Shown here: in pieces, positions 13,564 to 26,879 of the stretch
Layout of the letters: each line of letters begins with the position of its first letter
Numbering within the stretch: the stretch's first letter is position 1
From: Sceloporus undulatus
Taxonomy: Eukaryota > Chordata > Lepidosauria > Squamata > Phrynosomatidae
DNA length: 64,000 bases
Direction: 5' to 3'
NCBI RefSeq assembly: GCF_019175285.1
Contig: NC_056527.1
Location: forward strand, 107,049,746-107,113,745
Notes under the pieces: generated by a model
Database searches by the model: none
Told to the model about the DNA's origin: nothing
The model's input: only the letters and a program-made list of their open reading frames with translations
Made by a program: the position numbers and the translations under genes

Positions 13564-14115
13564 CCTTTATTTATAAATAATCAATAAAACAGATAAAACA
13601 AGATATAAAATGGCTTATAAAACTAATACTCGAGTAGCTGAGTAGGGGAATCCAGAAAAACACAGCCAGAGTCATTACCAAATAGAGGGGGGAAACCAAA
13701 GTCACATCCCATGGGGGGAAAGCTTGGGAAAAGAAGAAGGTCTTCAGATTCTTCTTAAACAAGTCCAAAGATGTGATGGAGCGGAGCTCATCAGGGAGAT
13801 TATTCCATATTCTTGGGGCCGAGATTGAAAAGGCCGATTGCGAGGTCCTCACATAACGCGCAGTTGGGACCTCCAGCAAGTTTTTCCCTGCAGACCTGAG
13901 TGTGCGGGGCGGATTATATGGGGAGAGGCGGTCCTCCAAGTACCCTGGGCCCAAGCCATTTAGGGCTTTATAGGTAATAACCAACACCTTGTATTGTGCC
14001 CGGAAGCAAATAGGCAGTCAATGGAGATCTTTCAAAATAGGTGTTATATGGTCTGACCTGGAACCACCAGCGACCAATCTCGCTGCCATGTTTTGCACTA
14101 TCTGCAGCTTCCGTC
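13430..14115 (-). mobile_element. Non-LTR (L2/CR1-group) LINE fragment with (TTA)n tail
   Basis: On the - strand 13987-13571 encodes VITYKALNGLGPGYLEDRLS, then APRIWNNLPDELRS, a reverse-transcriptase C-terminal pattern of L2/Rex-type LINEs. A (TTA)n run at about 13527-13562 and another short AT-rich tail follow at the 3' side. Host gene status rejected. Confidence 0.75.
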
Positions 14116-16399
14116 ATGCATTGTAATATGTGAATGCCACATGAAAACAATTACATTTCTCCAGAAAAGAGTTAGGCAAACTTTGGTCTTTCATATAGTT
14201 TGGATTGCAACTCCCATAATCTCTTACCATTAGCTCTATGCTATCTGGGGCTCATGGAAGCTCGTGGAAGTCCAAATCACCTGGACAGCCCTAACCCTGT
14301 TCTAGAGATAATAATATTTATCTTACCACAGATGAAACAGATGACCAAATAGCATATGTGGAAATTTGACTTATACTCTGTCTAGGTCTATGCATTTATG
14401 TCATGAACTATAATACCAATGATGAACCAGAGAGTGGGTGAAGGCTAGAAGCAAGGATGGTCAATTGCAAGACTTTTCATGTTAAGATGAAAGTATTTAA
14501 TTGTACTTGCAGAATCCCAGTGACTGAAAGGAAGTACAGTACTTGCACTTAGTATGTGCACAATTTGTATAGAGGTACCCAATACTTATAAAGATATCAT
14601 TCACATGTTTAGTCAATTGCATTTTGGATGAATGAAAAAAATAAATATTCCAGCAACAAAAATGCTGCATTGAGGGAAAACATGTGAACCCAGCACAACA
14701 AGAAGTCAGTAACAGCTGCACATTTCTTGTATGAACAAACAACTGTGTGGGACGGCACATAGTTGCACCTATTGGTATGTGATCGTGCATACCCAGGCTT
14801 CGCTCTTGCGTGTGGATCTGTTTGTGTACATTTGCATCTATTTATAGCATATTTCCTGTGTGACATTTGTGTTTGTGTGTAGGTGTGAGCATTTGTGAGT
14901 AGGTAGTTGTGTACAAATGTCAAAAGTGAGCCTGCATTCAGAGTGGTGTCTCTCTGTGTGTTTACACATATATTTTCCTAGACAGCCTTTCTCCATTCCT
15001 GCAACCTCTCCCCACGGACTATGCACACTTCAGTGTAAATCCCACCTCTCACTGCCCCATGACACAAGAGCCTGGATTACGGAGTGTGCTGCTGACGGCA
15101 GAGTTTGGTCCTATCTAAACATCCCCCTTGATGCTTCCTGCCACGTCAGAGCTGCAGAGGGGGGGACGCTGGCATGTCCGACCACAGAGTTATGACTCCC
15201 CCGGGAGCTGGACAGGAGAGCTATAACCACAAGGATCAGTAGTTGACACACACGGCTGCCTAACCTTAGGCTATGGCTATGGAGACAGACAGGTCAACTA
15301 CGGTTAGGTAAATGTGAGTAAAGGGAAGTGTGGAAAGGCTTTCAACCCTCTTCAGTGGCTATTGTAGTGTGCATGGACTACAGCTTCAAAATGTGTTCGA
15401 TATGCATCTTTAAAAATAACATTTCTAAATAATTTAATCAATTATTTTACACAGGCACACAGAAAAGAGTATTCTGAGAATCACAGCACACCCACCTACA
15501 ATTAGAAAACAAATATGAAAACAGACTTGAATTTGGGTTGTACAGATTCCGATACAGTTTTCCCCAAATAAACAGGCTTTGGTTTGTTATAGTTTACGAC
15601 ATTTTAATTCACATGCTTTCTTCAAGGACTTATGGGGTGGCAGCTGGAGAGGAGAAGAAGAAGAAAGGGAGGGTGTGCAAATGCAGGCATGTGTGATAGA
15701 TGAATAGTGCATGGGGATATGTGTGTTTAAATGGCTGAGCTTATGGAGAGTTGGGAAAGAAATAAAATTTATGATTATGATCATTAAATGGAGTGCATGG
15801 GATAGATGAGAAATGATGTGGGTGATGATCAAGGTAGAGAGAGAAAAGAAGAAATTATGGCAATAGGAATGAGTTGGGTGGCAGAGGGGAAATGAGTAGA
15901 TTGAGACTTAATTAATCAGGAACTGATTGGAGTAATGGATCTGAGAGATCCCAGGATATTATCTTCCGATTAATGAAGGGGGTGAATTTTGGAGGAATTT
16001 ATTTATAGATGATTTGAGGAAATTAATTAGCTTCCTTTCTGTGAAACAGGTGTTCTGATGGAGCAAAACAACTATAGAAAACAGTGAGTTCAAAGAACTG
16101 GCTGTGTTCTTTGGGGCTCAGATCCCTACTCAACATTATACTCAGCCAATTTTTAGTTTTTTAACATTTATTTTTGTTTTGTAAGCTTATAAGCTCACAT
16201 TCTTTGAAATGCATGTTTAATTGTGGCAGTACATTTTGTGACCGGTCACATGTTCATGACATACATTTCACAAAAGTGGCCATAACACTTACACAAAATT
16301 CCAAATGTCCATGGACCACAAAACATTTCAGACACCCAAATGTGGTTCCATTTCTAAAACATTTTACTTATCTCCGTAATATATAATTCAAACTGTGAA

Positions 16400-16530
16400 G
16401 TCAAAGATTTTAATGGCTGGCATCCATACTTTTTGTGGTTTTTTTGGGCTATGTGGCCATGTTCTAGAAGAGTTTATTCCTGATGTTTCACCAGCATCTG
16501 TGGCTGGCATCTTCAGAGAATAATTCAAAC
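16400..16530 (-). mobile_element. Penelope-like element terminal fragment (CTGAAGATGCCAGCC family)
   Basis: Shares with 53215-53430 the blocks GAATAAACTCTTCTAGAACA, ATGGCCACATAGCCC and TATGGATGCCAGCCAT (all - strand), immediately 3' of a hammerhead-like core. Confidence 0.5.
16479..16519 (-). ncRNA. Hammerhead-ribozyme-like core, second repeat family
   Basis: On the - strand: CTGAAGA (16516-16510), an extra T, helix II GCCAGC/GCTGGT with loop CACAGAT, GAAA (16489-16486), then CATC. Helix I is three pairs (TCT/AGG). Core and helix II are complete; the helix III palindrome is imperfect, as expected from CpG decay of ACGT to ACAT. Confidence 0.42.
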
Positions 16531-16682
16531 TGTTAACAGGACATGTGTATAAAAAACACTTGGTGAGCTGTGACCAATGTATAGAGAAATTTCAAAGCAG
16601 ATTTATGGGTCAACCTGTAGTGTAATACTTTTGTAACTTGGTCCAGTTTGGATGGCTAACATTAAAAACTGCTACAGGGTGG

Positions 16683-16684
<2 letters not shown>

Positions 16685-16731
<47 letters not shown>

Positions 16732-16732
16732 A
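16685..16732. repeat. (CA)n(TA)n microsatellite
   Basis: A CA run followed directly by TA repeats. Confidence 0.95.
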
Positions 16733-17521
16733 TTTTCTAATTTATATCTGATAAGCAAGCAGAACGAGAAGGGAGCAACAGGGTAGGAAAAAGGACTTCC
16801 CAGACTTTTTTTTCTCTAACTCTGCTAACCCATCCAATGCCTATATTCACTTTAGGAATCCCATCTAATCGAGAAGTTGAAGAGGAGCTGCCACACTGGG
16901 TTGTGTGTATTCCACAATTCAACATAAAGATGCAACTACATTTTTATTATTGTCTCTTCAGGACGCAACTAAGTTTGGGACACAGGTGTGGAGCACAGAG
17001 GAGAATGATGTAGATTTTCTCCAATCAGTTACAAAATGGTGGGGGGGGTAGAGGTAGCTTATGTGATATACTTCTCTATGATGAACTGCAGTCAGCTGTC
17101 AAGTTGCATCCAGAACAAAGTGGAGCCACGAGGTCAAGTCAGAAATTAAGCCAAGATTTAGAAACCAGAAGAATTCCACTAAGTCATTCTGCGTAATGCG
17201 TGGAATCTGTTCTCGGTTCCGGAGGCAGCCGAGCGTCAGGGTTTTAGAGCAGGGGATAGGACAGCCAGTCAGCTGGAAAGCCGCTGATGTAAAAGCAGGA
17301 ATGTGCAGTATGTCAACTGGCTCTGGGAATCCAGGCCATATGTGCCCTACGGGGAGGGCACACACTGGGAAGCAACTACAGGTGACTTCTCATAAGCTCT
17401 GTCTGGGAATCAGGATGATTCAGTAAAAATTTTCCCTGATGCCCCTCAAGCATGACTTCTATCCATATTTTCCCCATTGCCAAGCCCTATGATCTTCCCC
17501 TGCTTCTCTTTCCCATCTGGT

Positions 17522-17935
17522 ATACTGTATATACTCATGTATAAGTCTAGAAATTTTAGTTAAAAATTGACTCAGAAAACCAGAATTGACTTATCCACGG
17601 GTCAATGTAAATACTGTACTTTAACTCATATATTAAAAAAGGAACCATCCCCTAGTGAAAGACAAGAACACAATCTGTACCGGTAGCACTGACCCCACTC
17701 TTTATTCTCTCATCACCCAGCCTTTAGTATGAATACAAACAGTTATGCTTGATGGAACTTTGTAAGTTCTTTGGCATTATTTTCCTTTGCTTCATCCTTT
17801 GGATTCTTTGTTACATGACCCTAAGTTTTACCTTCGACCTATCCACAGGTCATATCAAAATCCATACTTTTGGCCCAAAACCTGCCCTCAATTTACACAT
17901 GAGATGGACTTATAGTTGTGTATATATGGTATTTC
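17522..17935. mobile_element. Unclassified repeat with ACTCATGTATAAGTC end
   Basis: TATATACTCATGTATAAGTC near the left and GGACTTATAGTTGTGTATAT near the right are inverted, with GACTTATCCACGGGTCA and GACCTATCCACAGGTCA inside. Resembles a widespread reptile/bird MITE. Confidence 0.45.
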
Positions 17936-18009
17936 AGTCCTGGCTTATAGTAGCTTCCTCTGTCCCATTCTGAATTCTGTTTTCTTATCTTCATAATGCA
18001 TGCAATCTC

Positions 18010-18255
18010 CAACTGCAAAGAGATCTTGTAGCACCTTTAAGACTCTAAAAGAAAGAAGCTGGTAGCATGTGCTTTCATAGACCTATGCCTACTTCCTCAG
18101 ATGCATGCAACATGTTCCATGCATCAGAGGAGGTAGGCTCAAGTCTACAAAAGCTCATGCTATCAGCTTCTTTCTTTCAATTAGTCTCAAAGGTGCTACA
18201 AAATACCTTTCCTTACTGATTTTCCAGACTACCATGGCTATATATCTGAATTCAG
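18010..18255. mobile_element. Penelope-like terminal repeats, head-to-head pair
   Basis: The left arm (18020-18110, - strand) and right arm (18117-18250, + strand) of the CTGAGGA family meet at a seven-base centre. The left arm keeps CTGAGGA, helix II and GAAA (18100-18073). The right arm is more decayed there. Head-to-head terminal repeats are a usual Penelope-like arrangement. Confidence 0.5.
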
Positions 18256-19469
18256 TTCAGATGGTGAAAATAATACTTGTAGAATGTGGGTTGAATCTTT
18301 GTTGTTTACACACATTTCAAATGCACTTGAGTAAGATTTTTTTTGGGGGGGGGTGCTGCTGAAAAACCCCACTTAACCTGGGATAATTGATCTCAGTTCC
18401 CCCCAAGTTTTCCTAAAAGATTCACATCGCTGGCTGTGTGAATAACCAATGTGAATAGACCCAGGATAGATCATGAAAAAAATCTGCATGCCTTGAACGT
18501 GTTCTGAATACATCCACATCATTGACTCCATCTTTATTCACAGTGCTGACATGTGTGAGCAACAGGACTTGCAGAGATGTGCATAAATGCAGTTCCGATT
18601 AAAAAAAAAAATAGAGTGAAAAACAAAACCAGAATGTGTGAGTGAGATTATTCGCATAGTCGCTCTAACAAAAACAACATTTCAACAATCCCTGACAACT
18701 GTCATCCATTCATTTATACATATATCCTGCCATGCAACATGGGCTTTCCCGAACTCTACTAACATCCATCGAGCCTGACCCACAAACACACAGCTCAAAC
18801 ACATCAGCAATAGTGTGAATCCTTCATCTTTCTGCCCTCCCCTCTCCCTCTTGTCTTGAGCACCGTCCAAGCACCAAAAACAGAGAAATACTGTTCATTG
18901 CTAGAAAGAATTCCTGGGTCATGGAAAATTTGCTGAATCAGCAGCTGGGTTACTGAGGATTAAAGAAATGTTCAGACACACAACTCTCTCTTTCTCTTTT
19001 CACCCGCCTCCCCCCTTCCCAAACCCCTCAATCAAGACTATCTATGTTCAGAAATCTACACAATCCTCAAAACACACAAACACACACAAAGAAGTGCCAA
19101 GTGTCTTCCACCGCCAGTCCCAGCAACCGAGGCCTAGATTCTATCCAGCCTTTTTGTGACACAAGCATGTGGGGAGAGGATGGTAATGTGGTTTGGCTCT
19201 GGAGCTGTTTTGGGGATTTAGACTGATTTAGTAGTTTAGGTGGTTGTGGGGAGAAAGAAAGGACTAGGAGAACAAGAGCATTGTGTACCCCATGCCGGGT
19301 GTGGTACACACGTACAAGTTGACAGTCATACACATTAAAGATACTGAGATCCAAGTATACAAAGCTTCAACGATAATTAGACACAAACACAAAGGGGTCT
19401 GGGCATCTATATAGGCATCCTTATTCTACAGGAGGTTTCTTTCTTTGAAGTCTCTGGGACTGTTTCGTG

Positions 19470-20058
19470 TAGAATTATAGAGTTGGAAGGGATCTATAGG
19501 TCATCAAGCCCAACCCCCCCCCCCTCCAATGCAGTATCTCCAGTTAAAGCATTCCCAGCAGGTAGCTGTCTAACTAATTTTTGAAGATGTCCAAAGAAGA
19601 CCCCATCACCTCTCAAGGCAATTGATTTCACCACCAAATTGCTCTTAACGTTAAGAAGTTCCTTATAATGTTCAATCATACTCTACCCTCCTGGTCTTAA
19701 AACTATTAGATCTGGTCTTAACTTCTGGGGCAGGAAAGAACAAACCTGCACCCACTTGTTTATGACTGCCCTGCAGGTATTTGAAGAGTGTGATCATGTC
19801 ACCCCTGTTTTCTCTTCAACCTTTCCTTATCGGTTTTGTTCTCCATTGTTATCATCTTGTTGCACTTCTCTGAACCTGCTCCAACCTGTCTATATCCTTC
19901 TTTAAATGAGGTGCCCAAAACTGAACACAGTACTCCGGATTAGGCTTGACCAGTGCAGAATATAGTGTGTCTATTAATTTCCTTGACTTTGAAACCATGG
20001 TTCTGTTAAAGCAGGATAAAGTACTATTTGCCTTCTTTGCTGCAGCATCACACAACTA
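19470..20058 (-). mobile_element. CR1 LINE 3' end, reverse orientation
   Basis: Starts with the complement of the CR1 3' end (TAGAATTATAGAGTTGGAAG). The - strand 20055-19852 encodes LYSALVKPNPEYCVQFWAPH, then LKKDIDRLEQVQRSATR. Confidence 0.85.
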
Positions 20059-20867
20059 GGTCATGTTCAATTTATGATCCACAGTAATCCAGACCAACCA
20101 TATTTAGAATGATACCTTATGTTTGTTTGGCACATGTTGTATCTGGGGCCAGATCTTAAGGTCTGACAGCAAATCACAGTTAGGACCGAATGACAGATAC
20201 AGTTGCCTACAGTATAGTTCTCTGTTGTAAATGTGCATTTGTCCAAAGGACTGAGGAACAAAATTATCTCATTTCAACCAGAACATGGAAGAAGTATTCC
20301 CCCTCCCCAGCTACAATTCCCCAAATCTCCCAGCCAGCATCACCACTGGGGTTCTGAGAACTGTAATTAAACGAATAATAATAATTAAAAAAAAACTTTT
20401 CCAAACATTTCACTGACTTTTTGAGTTGAATATCCTGTGTCCTGCTATAATATTTGACAAGGAAAGAACTAAAGCCTCTTTGCCTTTGCATTATTCATGT
20501 AATTTGAAACAAAATAATTTTCCAAATAATCTTAAAATTCTTCTAAGATACAGAATGAAAATGCCCTCATCCAGAATTATAATTGCTTTTTGTCCCTTGA
20601 ACAATGATCCAGAATTATAATTGCTTTCCCCCCCTGAACAAGTTAAGGAAGGGGTGGGTGAAAGAAGGACACAGTTTGTTTAAGTCTGCCTTGATTACCA
20701 TACTTCTTTTTGAGTTTGTATACTAAAACTTTTTTCCTATTTGCATACCACATGGGCAGCCACTACACACAAACAACTTGCTATATGTTGCCTCCTTCTC
20801 ACAACTGTGCTTCAAGAGGATAGTAGCGTGATTGTCTGATGTTGGATTTAGACCTCCTCTCTAAGGA

Positions 20868-21590
20868 GGATATCACACAATTTAAATAGGAAGTATAATC
20901 CTGAACGCAATTATGCGTATTCACGTTATTGCGTGAAAGGTTACCACACATGATTGCTGGCAGTCCGAATGCACTTCAAACGCAATCACGCGTCAGTCCA
21001 CAGTTAAGAAAATTCAGTGAACTAGCGAAGTCACAAACCCTATTCCTAGGCAACTTCACACTCAGTGCCCTGTTGTTTGGTGTGATGTACATGTCTCCTT
21101 TCATCCTGGTTCCCCCCCAATCCGGAAGGGGGGGGGGGTTCCCATGAAGGCACGCTGCAATTCCGCTTCAATTTTGCTTCCACTTGTCCTTCAGCATTGC
21201 TGAGGGGGGCTGTTGCCTGCTAATTAGGAGGCATGGACTGGGAGCTATTGGATAACCATTATATTCACGTTTTAACATGACAAGAGTGAATATATGCTTG
21301 TTTTAACGTGAATAGAGCATGTTCTTCCAACCATTCTTCCTCCCCCCCAACCTCTTTTGTAAATTGTGGGGTTCCTTGGTTTCTTTCTCTCACTTGCCTA
21401 AATATGCTATGCTCCAGTCATCTGGAGTCTCACTGAGCATGCGCAAGGGTGCCAATTCGCAATTAAGAACCCACCAATGTGATGGCTTACTTTGCACAGC
21501 ATCTGGGTCGCCTTCGGGGAGGCCATTACAGCGAATTTAAGGTGTGATAAGTAATCATGTAATTGCGTGAATTTTCGAATTGACCTCGCT
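20868..21590. mobile_element. CpG-rich unclassified repeat
   Basis: Repeated motifs such as ATTCACGTTATTGCGTGAA, ACGCAATCACGCG, AACGTGAATAG and AATTGCGTGAATTTTCG occur in both orientations. Clean ends were not found. Confidence 0.35.
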
Positions 21591-21854
21591 ATCTTCTCTT
21601 TTGAAATTGAGAGCCTCCCATCCCATTTGATAAACTCCTAAAATGTGAGGTACCACATGGGTTAAGTTAGCATAGGAGCATTGCTCCATATACACTGCTT
21701 ACCAAGCAGTGAAACAGAATGCACTCTGCATACACTCCGATGCTATTTCTTATTTATCCTTGTATTTCCAGCACCGGAAACAGAAAGAACAGACATCTGG
21801 TTTTGGAACAACTCTTGGCAAAAATCTTCTTGTTTCCCAAAGCCATCCATAACA

Positions 21855-21992
21855 GTGGTTCCCAAACTTTGGTCCTCAAGATGTTTTGGACGTCAGCTGT
21901 CAGAATTCCTGACTGCTGGCCAAGCTGGCTAGGGCTTCTAGAAGATGAAATCCAAAGCTCCTGGAAGACCAAAGTTTGTTGAATCACTGATC
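21855..21992. mobile_element. Short palindromic MITE (CAGTGGTTCCC family)
   Basis: CAGTGGTTCCCAAACTTTGG to CCAAAGTTTGTTGAATCACTG, arms complementary around a GGCCAAGCTGGC centre. Confidence 0.75.
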
Positions 21993-23429
21993 TATAACAA
22001 AGCCCATAAACCAAATTGAACAAAGCCTGTAATGAAGCTTCACTTAACCAACTGCATATTCTTTTCCTATTTAGCCTTGCCTCCCCTTCCCTCTCCTCTC
22101 TGTTTCATTTCACATTTGTTGACTTTTAGACTGTATGTTCCTATGGGCAGGGTGTCCTTTTACATTCGGTAAAGCACCAGTGTATTCAGTGTCATTTTGT
22201 TGTTGTTGTTGTTGATATCATTGCCACCTCTTGCATTGCATACTAGAGCCTTGGGAATCCACCACACGGAAGCCCAGCTGTGTGCACGACCTTTGAGTGA
22301 GCCCCAGAGGATGTGACTTCATTTATTTCATTGTATCATAGCCTTTAGGGAATCCCCCTGCACTGAGGCCAAAACAAAACAAAACACGACATCCCCTTCT
22401 GCCATGTTCCAAGTCCCCATTGCCAGCCTGGTTTTGGCTCCTGTGCGACAGGGAATCCCGTGCAAAAGAGAAGGCTGGCTTCTGGTTCGGACTGGCGTCT
22501 AGACATTCCAGGAGAATCCGGGACCAGTTGCCAGGGGTGGGGTCACTTTTTGGGCACGGTGGTTAGACTCTTGAGGTTGCTGCGCTCATGGGGCAGATGA
22601 GTTGTTCCAGCGAGTCCGTGTCATTTTGCACTGAGATGGAAAACTTCTTAGCTAGCAGGTGACAAGGCCAAAAAGAGCCACTGCAGGAGGCTCCCTTTTT
22701 TCAGGAGTGTGTGTGGCAAAGCTCCCCATTCTTCTGGCACGATGAGGTATTCAGCAGGAGAACTTGCCAGATGGCTGGTAAAAGACCCTTCCACCTCTTG
22801 ACAGATGAAAATAAGCACAGCACTGCATGAAGTCAACAGGCGAGGTTTTTAAAAAAGTCCATAAAATAGTGGGGGAGGGAATGGTTTCCTGAGATGGGGC
22901 ATTATAAAGATGTGGAGCCATGCCATACACACCCCAGGAATAAACCAAACCGCGTACATCAAAAGCTATCCAGGATCCAGCAATGCCGATGGCAAGTTTT
23001 TTAACATTTGGATGCCACAAATATTCAGTCAGTTTAGGATTTCAAACAGAAAGCTTTGAAGGAATTAATTTCTGTCTCAAAACAAGGGAAGGGAGGGCGA
23101 ATAACTGTACCCACAAGGCTGGCCCCTGAAACAGACCCAAGACCACAAATTCATTCCTTTCCCCAGGGTCACGTATGCAACACATCCTCACCTCCCTTTA
23201 TGCCCAGAGTTTACAATACCCTTCTGCCCTTTTTACGCTAAAGGCCCTTCTCTCACTACACAATGACAGCAGTTTGGAACCACTTTAAATGTCACGGATC
23301 CACCCTATGCAATCCTGGTTGGGTGAGGATAGACTTCTACAGTTGAGTCCTCTGAACCATAGCACTTGAGCTGTCTTGCAGAGAATTCTAAATATGTACC
23401 TGATGAAACTATAAATTCCAGGATTCTGT

Positions 23430-23627
23430 AAAACAGAATCATAGAGTTGGAACAGACCTCAAGGGTCATCAAGTTCAACCCCTGCCATGGAGGAATGCAC
23501 AATCTAAGCACCCATGCAAGATGGCCATCCAGCCTCTTTCAAAGAAAAGAGATTCCACCACACTCCAAGGCAGCGTATTCCACTGTTGAACAGCTCTGTC
23601 AGAAAGTTCTTCCTAATGTTTAGATGG
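23430..23627 (-). mobile_element. CR1 3' UTR fragment inside a decayed MITE
   Basis: AGAATCATAGAGTTGGAACA marks the CR1 end. Flanking segments at 23240-23425 and 23630-23710 look like two halves of one palindromic MITE, so the CR1 seems inserted in it. Confidence 0.65.
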
Positions 23628-24149
23628 AATGGAGCCATGGAAGTTTAGATGCAGCCATGGAAGTTCAAGCGGAATCGAAATCCTATAATTGTACAGTATA
23701 GATATCCCCATAGGGCAGGGTGTCAACCACCCAGAGCCAGTTCTGGTGCTTAGAAAATCCATGGGGATCCATGACTGCTCTCAGCCATACCACCTCCTGC
23801 CTCTACCATCTGACATCAGAGAGTGTGCACAAAATTGCAGTGGGTGAACAGATGGGTGAACAAATAACTGCAGATGCACAATTCATACCACAGTGGGGAC
23901 TGGGAATCCTACCGTTAGGAAAAGCAAGGTGCACCACTATATGCCTACCTTGTTGCTGAGGAAAACTGCAAAGGCTCTAGTTGGTAGCAGGCTTCAGCCA
24001 ATGTAAAAATGCTAACCACTGAGACAATGTCTTCAATCACTCAATGTTATTAGATAATTCCTCAAAAGGTGACTTCTCTCTTCTGATAACGTTTCTATGG
24101 GCCATTCTCCATTTCATGGCAAAGACTCAATGCATTCCTTCCTCCAGTT

Positions 24150-24292
24150 CAGTGATTCCCAAACTTTCATCCTCTAGGTCTTTTGGACTTCAACTCCCAG
24201 AAACCCCAGGCAGATGGGTCAATGGTCAGGGATTCTGGGAGGCTGAAGTCCAAAAATCTAGAGGACTAATGTTTGGGAACCACTGCTCCAGT
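24150..24292. mobile_element. Short palindromic MITE (CAGTGGTTCCC family)
   Basis: CAGTGATTCCCAAACTTTCA to AATGTTTGGGAACCACTG. Confidence 0.78.
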
Positions 24293-24374
24293 TGATCTCG
24301 AAACCTCAGAGAGATATCTGTATTACCAAATGGTAAGCCCAACCGTCAGTGTGAACTATGAAAAAGTTAGGTTG

Positions 24375-24618
24375 TTGCATATCTTCAAATTATTTCCAAC
24401 CTAAGAGAAACCTATCACCTGTTTTTGGGGGGCTGAGAGTGTGTAACTCACCCATGGTCACCCTGTGGGTTTCCATGGCCAAGTATGGAATCAAACCTGA
24501 TCCCTACTAACCAGGGAAATAGAACTGGAACCCCTGTGGGTTTCCATGGCCAAGTATGGAATCAAACCCTGGTTTGCAGTCATAGTCCAAAGCTTAAACC
24601 ACTACATGCTGGCTTTCA
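24375..24618 (-). mobile_element. tRNA-derived SINE with internal duplication
   Basis: On the + strand the SINE is reversed (GGTTTCCATGGCCAAGTATG). That block occurs twice, at about 24465-24500 and 24533-24568, separated by CTACTAACCAGGGAAATAG, which also occurs at 27400. Confidence 0.6.
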
Positions 24619-25089
24619 TAGCCACTATGCTGAAACCTTTTAGGTCTCATCACAATCCACCAAAAATAAGAGGCTTAATCACACTTCCACACATAAATTA
24701 AAATGAAATATCCATGTATATCACAACATAAAATGTTCTTGCATGCAGGTTCTTTGACCATGTACCTGGGCTCAGAAACTACTACTGTACTATCTAAGAC
24801 CGCCTATGGCATTTCCAGAGACAAAGAAAGTTGTGTTGGCATCAGCTGCTGCCAAATACAACTACTGTACCAGTAATTTTTCCATCTGTAAAGTGAGAAT
24901 AGTGGCTTAGCTCCTGTGGCATACTCTGGACATCTGCAAAGTTACAGATGAGTAACTAAAAATAGAAAGGAGCAACAGCACAAATGGCACTGTTATATCA
25001 CAGGTGAAGAACCTTTGGCTTTTCAGATGGTTATATCAGAGATGAAAAACCTTTGGCTTTTCAGATATTTTATACCAAAATTTCTCTTC

Positions 25090-25195
25090 ATTTCCAACCA
25101 GCACAGCTAATGCCAAGAAAACCCTGTGATAAGTTCACCTTAGGGTCGCCATAAGTCGGAAACTACTTGAAAGCATACAACAAGCAACAACAGGT
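25090..25195 (+). mobile_element. tRNA-derived SINE, 3' part
   Basis: GCCAAGAAAACCCTGTGATA, GGTCGCCATAAGTCGGAA, then (CAA)n-like end. The tRNA-like head is missing. Confidence 0.75.
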
Positions 25196-26879
25196 AATGG
25201 TAAGAGCTTGTGGGAACTGTGCTCCATAACATCTGGATGGCCAAATGTTCCCCAACTCCCTCGGTTATATTTTCAAATAGAAATCTTGAAACCTGGTTTC
25301 CTGTCTGAATTCCATTATTAGCTGCAAACCTAATTCTTGCAGGTCACATCTTTTGACACAATCTGCTCAGCAGTGGTTGCAGAACTAGAGAGTATTTCCC
25401 ACCTTGCCAAATTTTGCCAGAAGGGTTTTAACCTTTTTTTGCACAAGAAGGGTTTTAACCTTTAATGGCAAAAAAAATTAATGTGAAATAAATAAAATGA
25501 ACAGAAACGTGAGAGCCTTCGATAGGTTCTCCACAGTTTTGTCACATTGTACAGTATTGGTGCAGTACTTCTCAACTGTACTATCCCATCTGTTGCCTTG
25601 GTATTTCTGCAGTACTTCTCAGTTGTACTATCTTCTTTGAAACTATAAGCCTCTCTTCTCTTGGGGGAAAAAAAAACTAGGAATCTTGGCTTCCAAAAGC
25701 CACTGCTCTGATGTAAACCCCAGCTCCAGTGTTTAACCTTATAATGCTGAGATCCTTTCCGTGCGCTTCCCAAGGCAAAGACTGAAGTGGGGTGGGGTGG
25801 AGATGGCTGGAGGAAGTGGGGAAGAAAAAGGACAATTCCTGTCTGGTCAAATGCAATTCACTTAACCGTGGCGTACAAAGAGGTGTATCTCTTGCTCTGT
25901 GGAGGTTCCTTTCGGGGAAGTTTGGACCTCGTCAGCACATTCTTCCTTTGAACCTGCTGCCCCCATGGGCTTTTCCAGGCACCCCACCCCACAAAGGGCT
26001 CCAGGCTCCCCCTGACACACACAGAGCGGGCCAGCCAGACCTCCAGGACCATCAGACAAGCTAAGCCTCTGCTGTTCCATTCCTCGCTTGCTCTGAACTC
26101 TTGCCCAGTCTGAGGTTTGGGAGGCAGCCTACTGGAAGGGAAAAGGAGCCAATTCCTGTCCCACTCCCTACCATCCTTCCTCCCTCCCTGCCTTAGACAC
26201 AGCTCTGATCCTACTCTCTCCGGTGGCTTCCCACCCACCACCACCACCCTAAGTCTTCAGAGAACCCAGGAGTGCTGGCTCCAGGCCTCTTCCTTTCTGG
26301 CCCATGAGAGCAGCAGTGGACTAGCACTTCCGTCTCTCTCCTTTTTGGCTATTAAGCTGCATACCTTTTTTTAAAAATGATAGACCATGCAAAACTTGAA
26401 ATGTGCATGTATCCCTGTGTGCATGTCCAGCCACAGGCCTCTGACACTAACCCACACTGAATGCACAGCTGGTTCACAACAAGTAGCACTGCCGTTCTGC
26501 TCCGCTCCCCTCGGTTGGAACTGCGTCTGCCAACCACCCACTCCACAAAAGGGTTTGTTTGCATTCTTCCCACCCGGCCTGGGCTAGCTGCCTGGTGAAC
26601 AGGGAGTTCCCTGCTTTCTGTGGCTCTCTTTAGAGAGCCCTTGTGGGTTTGTGGTTGCTTCAGACAGGACAATCAGGGCTGCAACCTCCTGTTTTCATCG
26701 CAGCGGCCTTTCGTCTGTCCCAAATGGAGGAGGGCATGAGGCCACGACACACTGGGGACAAGCAGCCAAGCTGTGCTGCGAGGGATCACAGGAACCGAAA
26801 TGGAGAGTGGAAGAAACAAGAGTGGGAAAGGGAGGCCTGAAATGGAAAATGGGCTCCAATTAAGAGTTGCCATTATTGT

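Larger units (their letters stand above)
7011..20867. other. Gene-free intergenic DNA with scattered repeats
   Basis: The listed LINE, SINE and Penelope-like pieces sit in unassigned sequence. 7510-7740 (GTTGCTAGCTGCCC-like to TCATGATGTGGTCAAAGT) is a repeat I cannot classify. 8370-9020 and 14300-16400 show no repeat or gene that I recognise. Confidence 0.5.

Noticed and set aside
13571-13987. A 138-codon - strand frame that looks like a protein gene
   Set aside because: It matches the C-terminal reverse-transcriptase pattern of L2/CR1-group LINEs.
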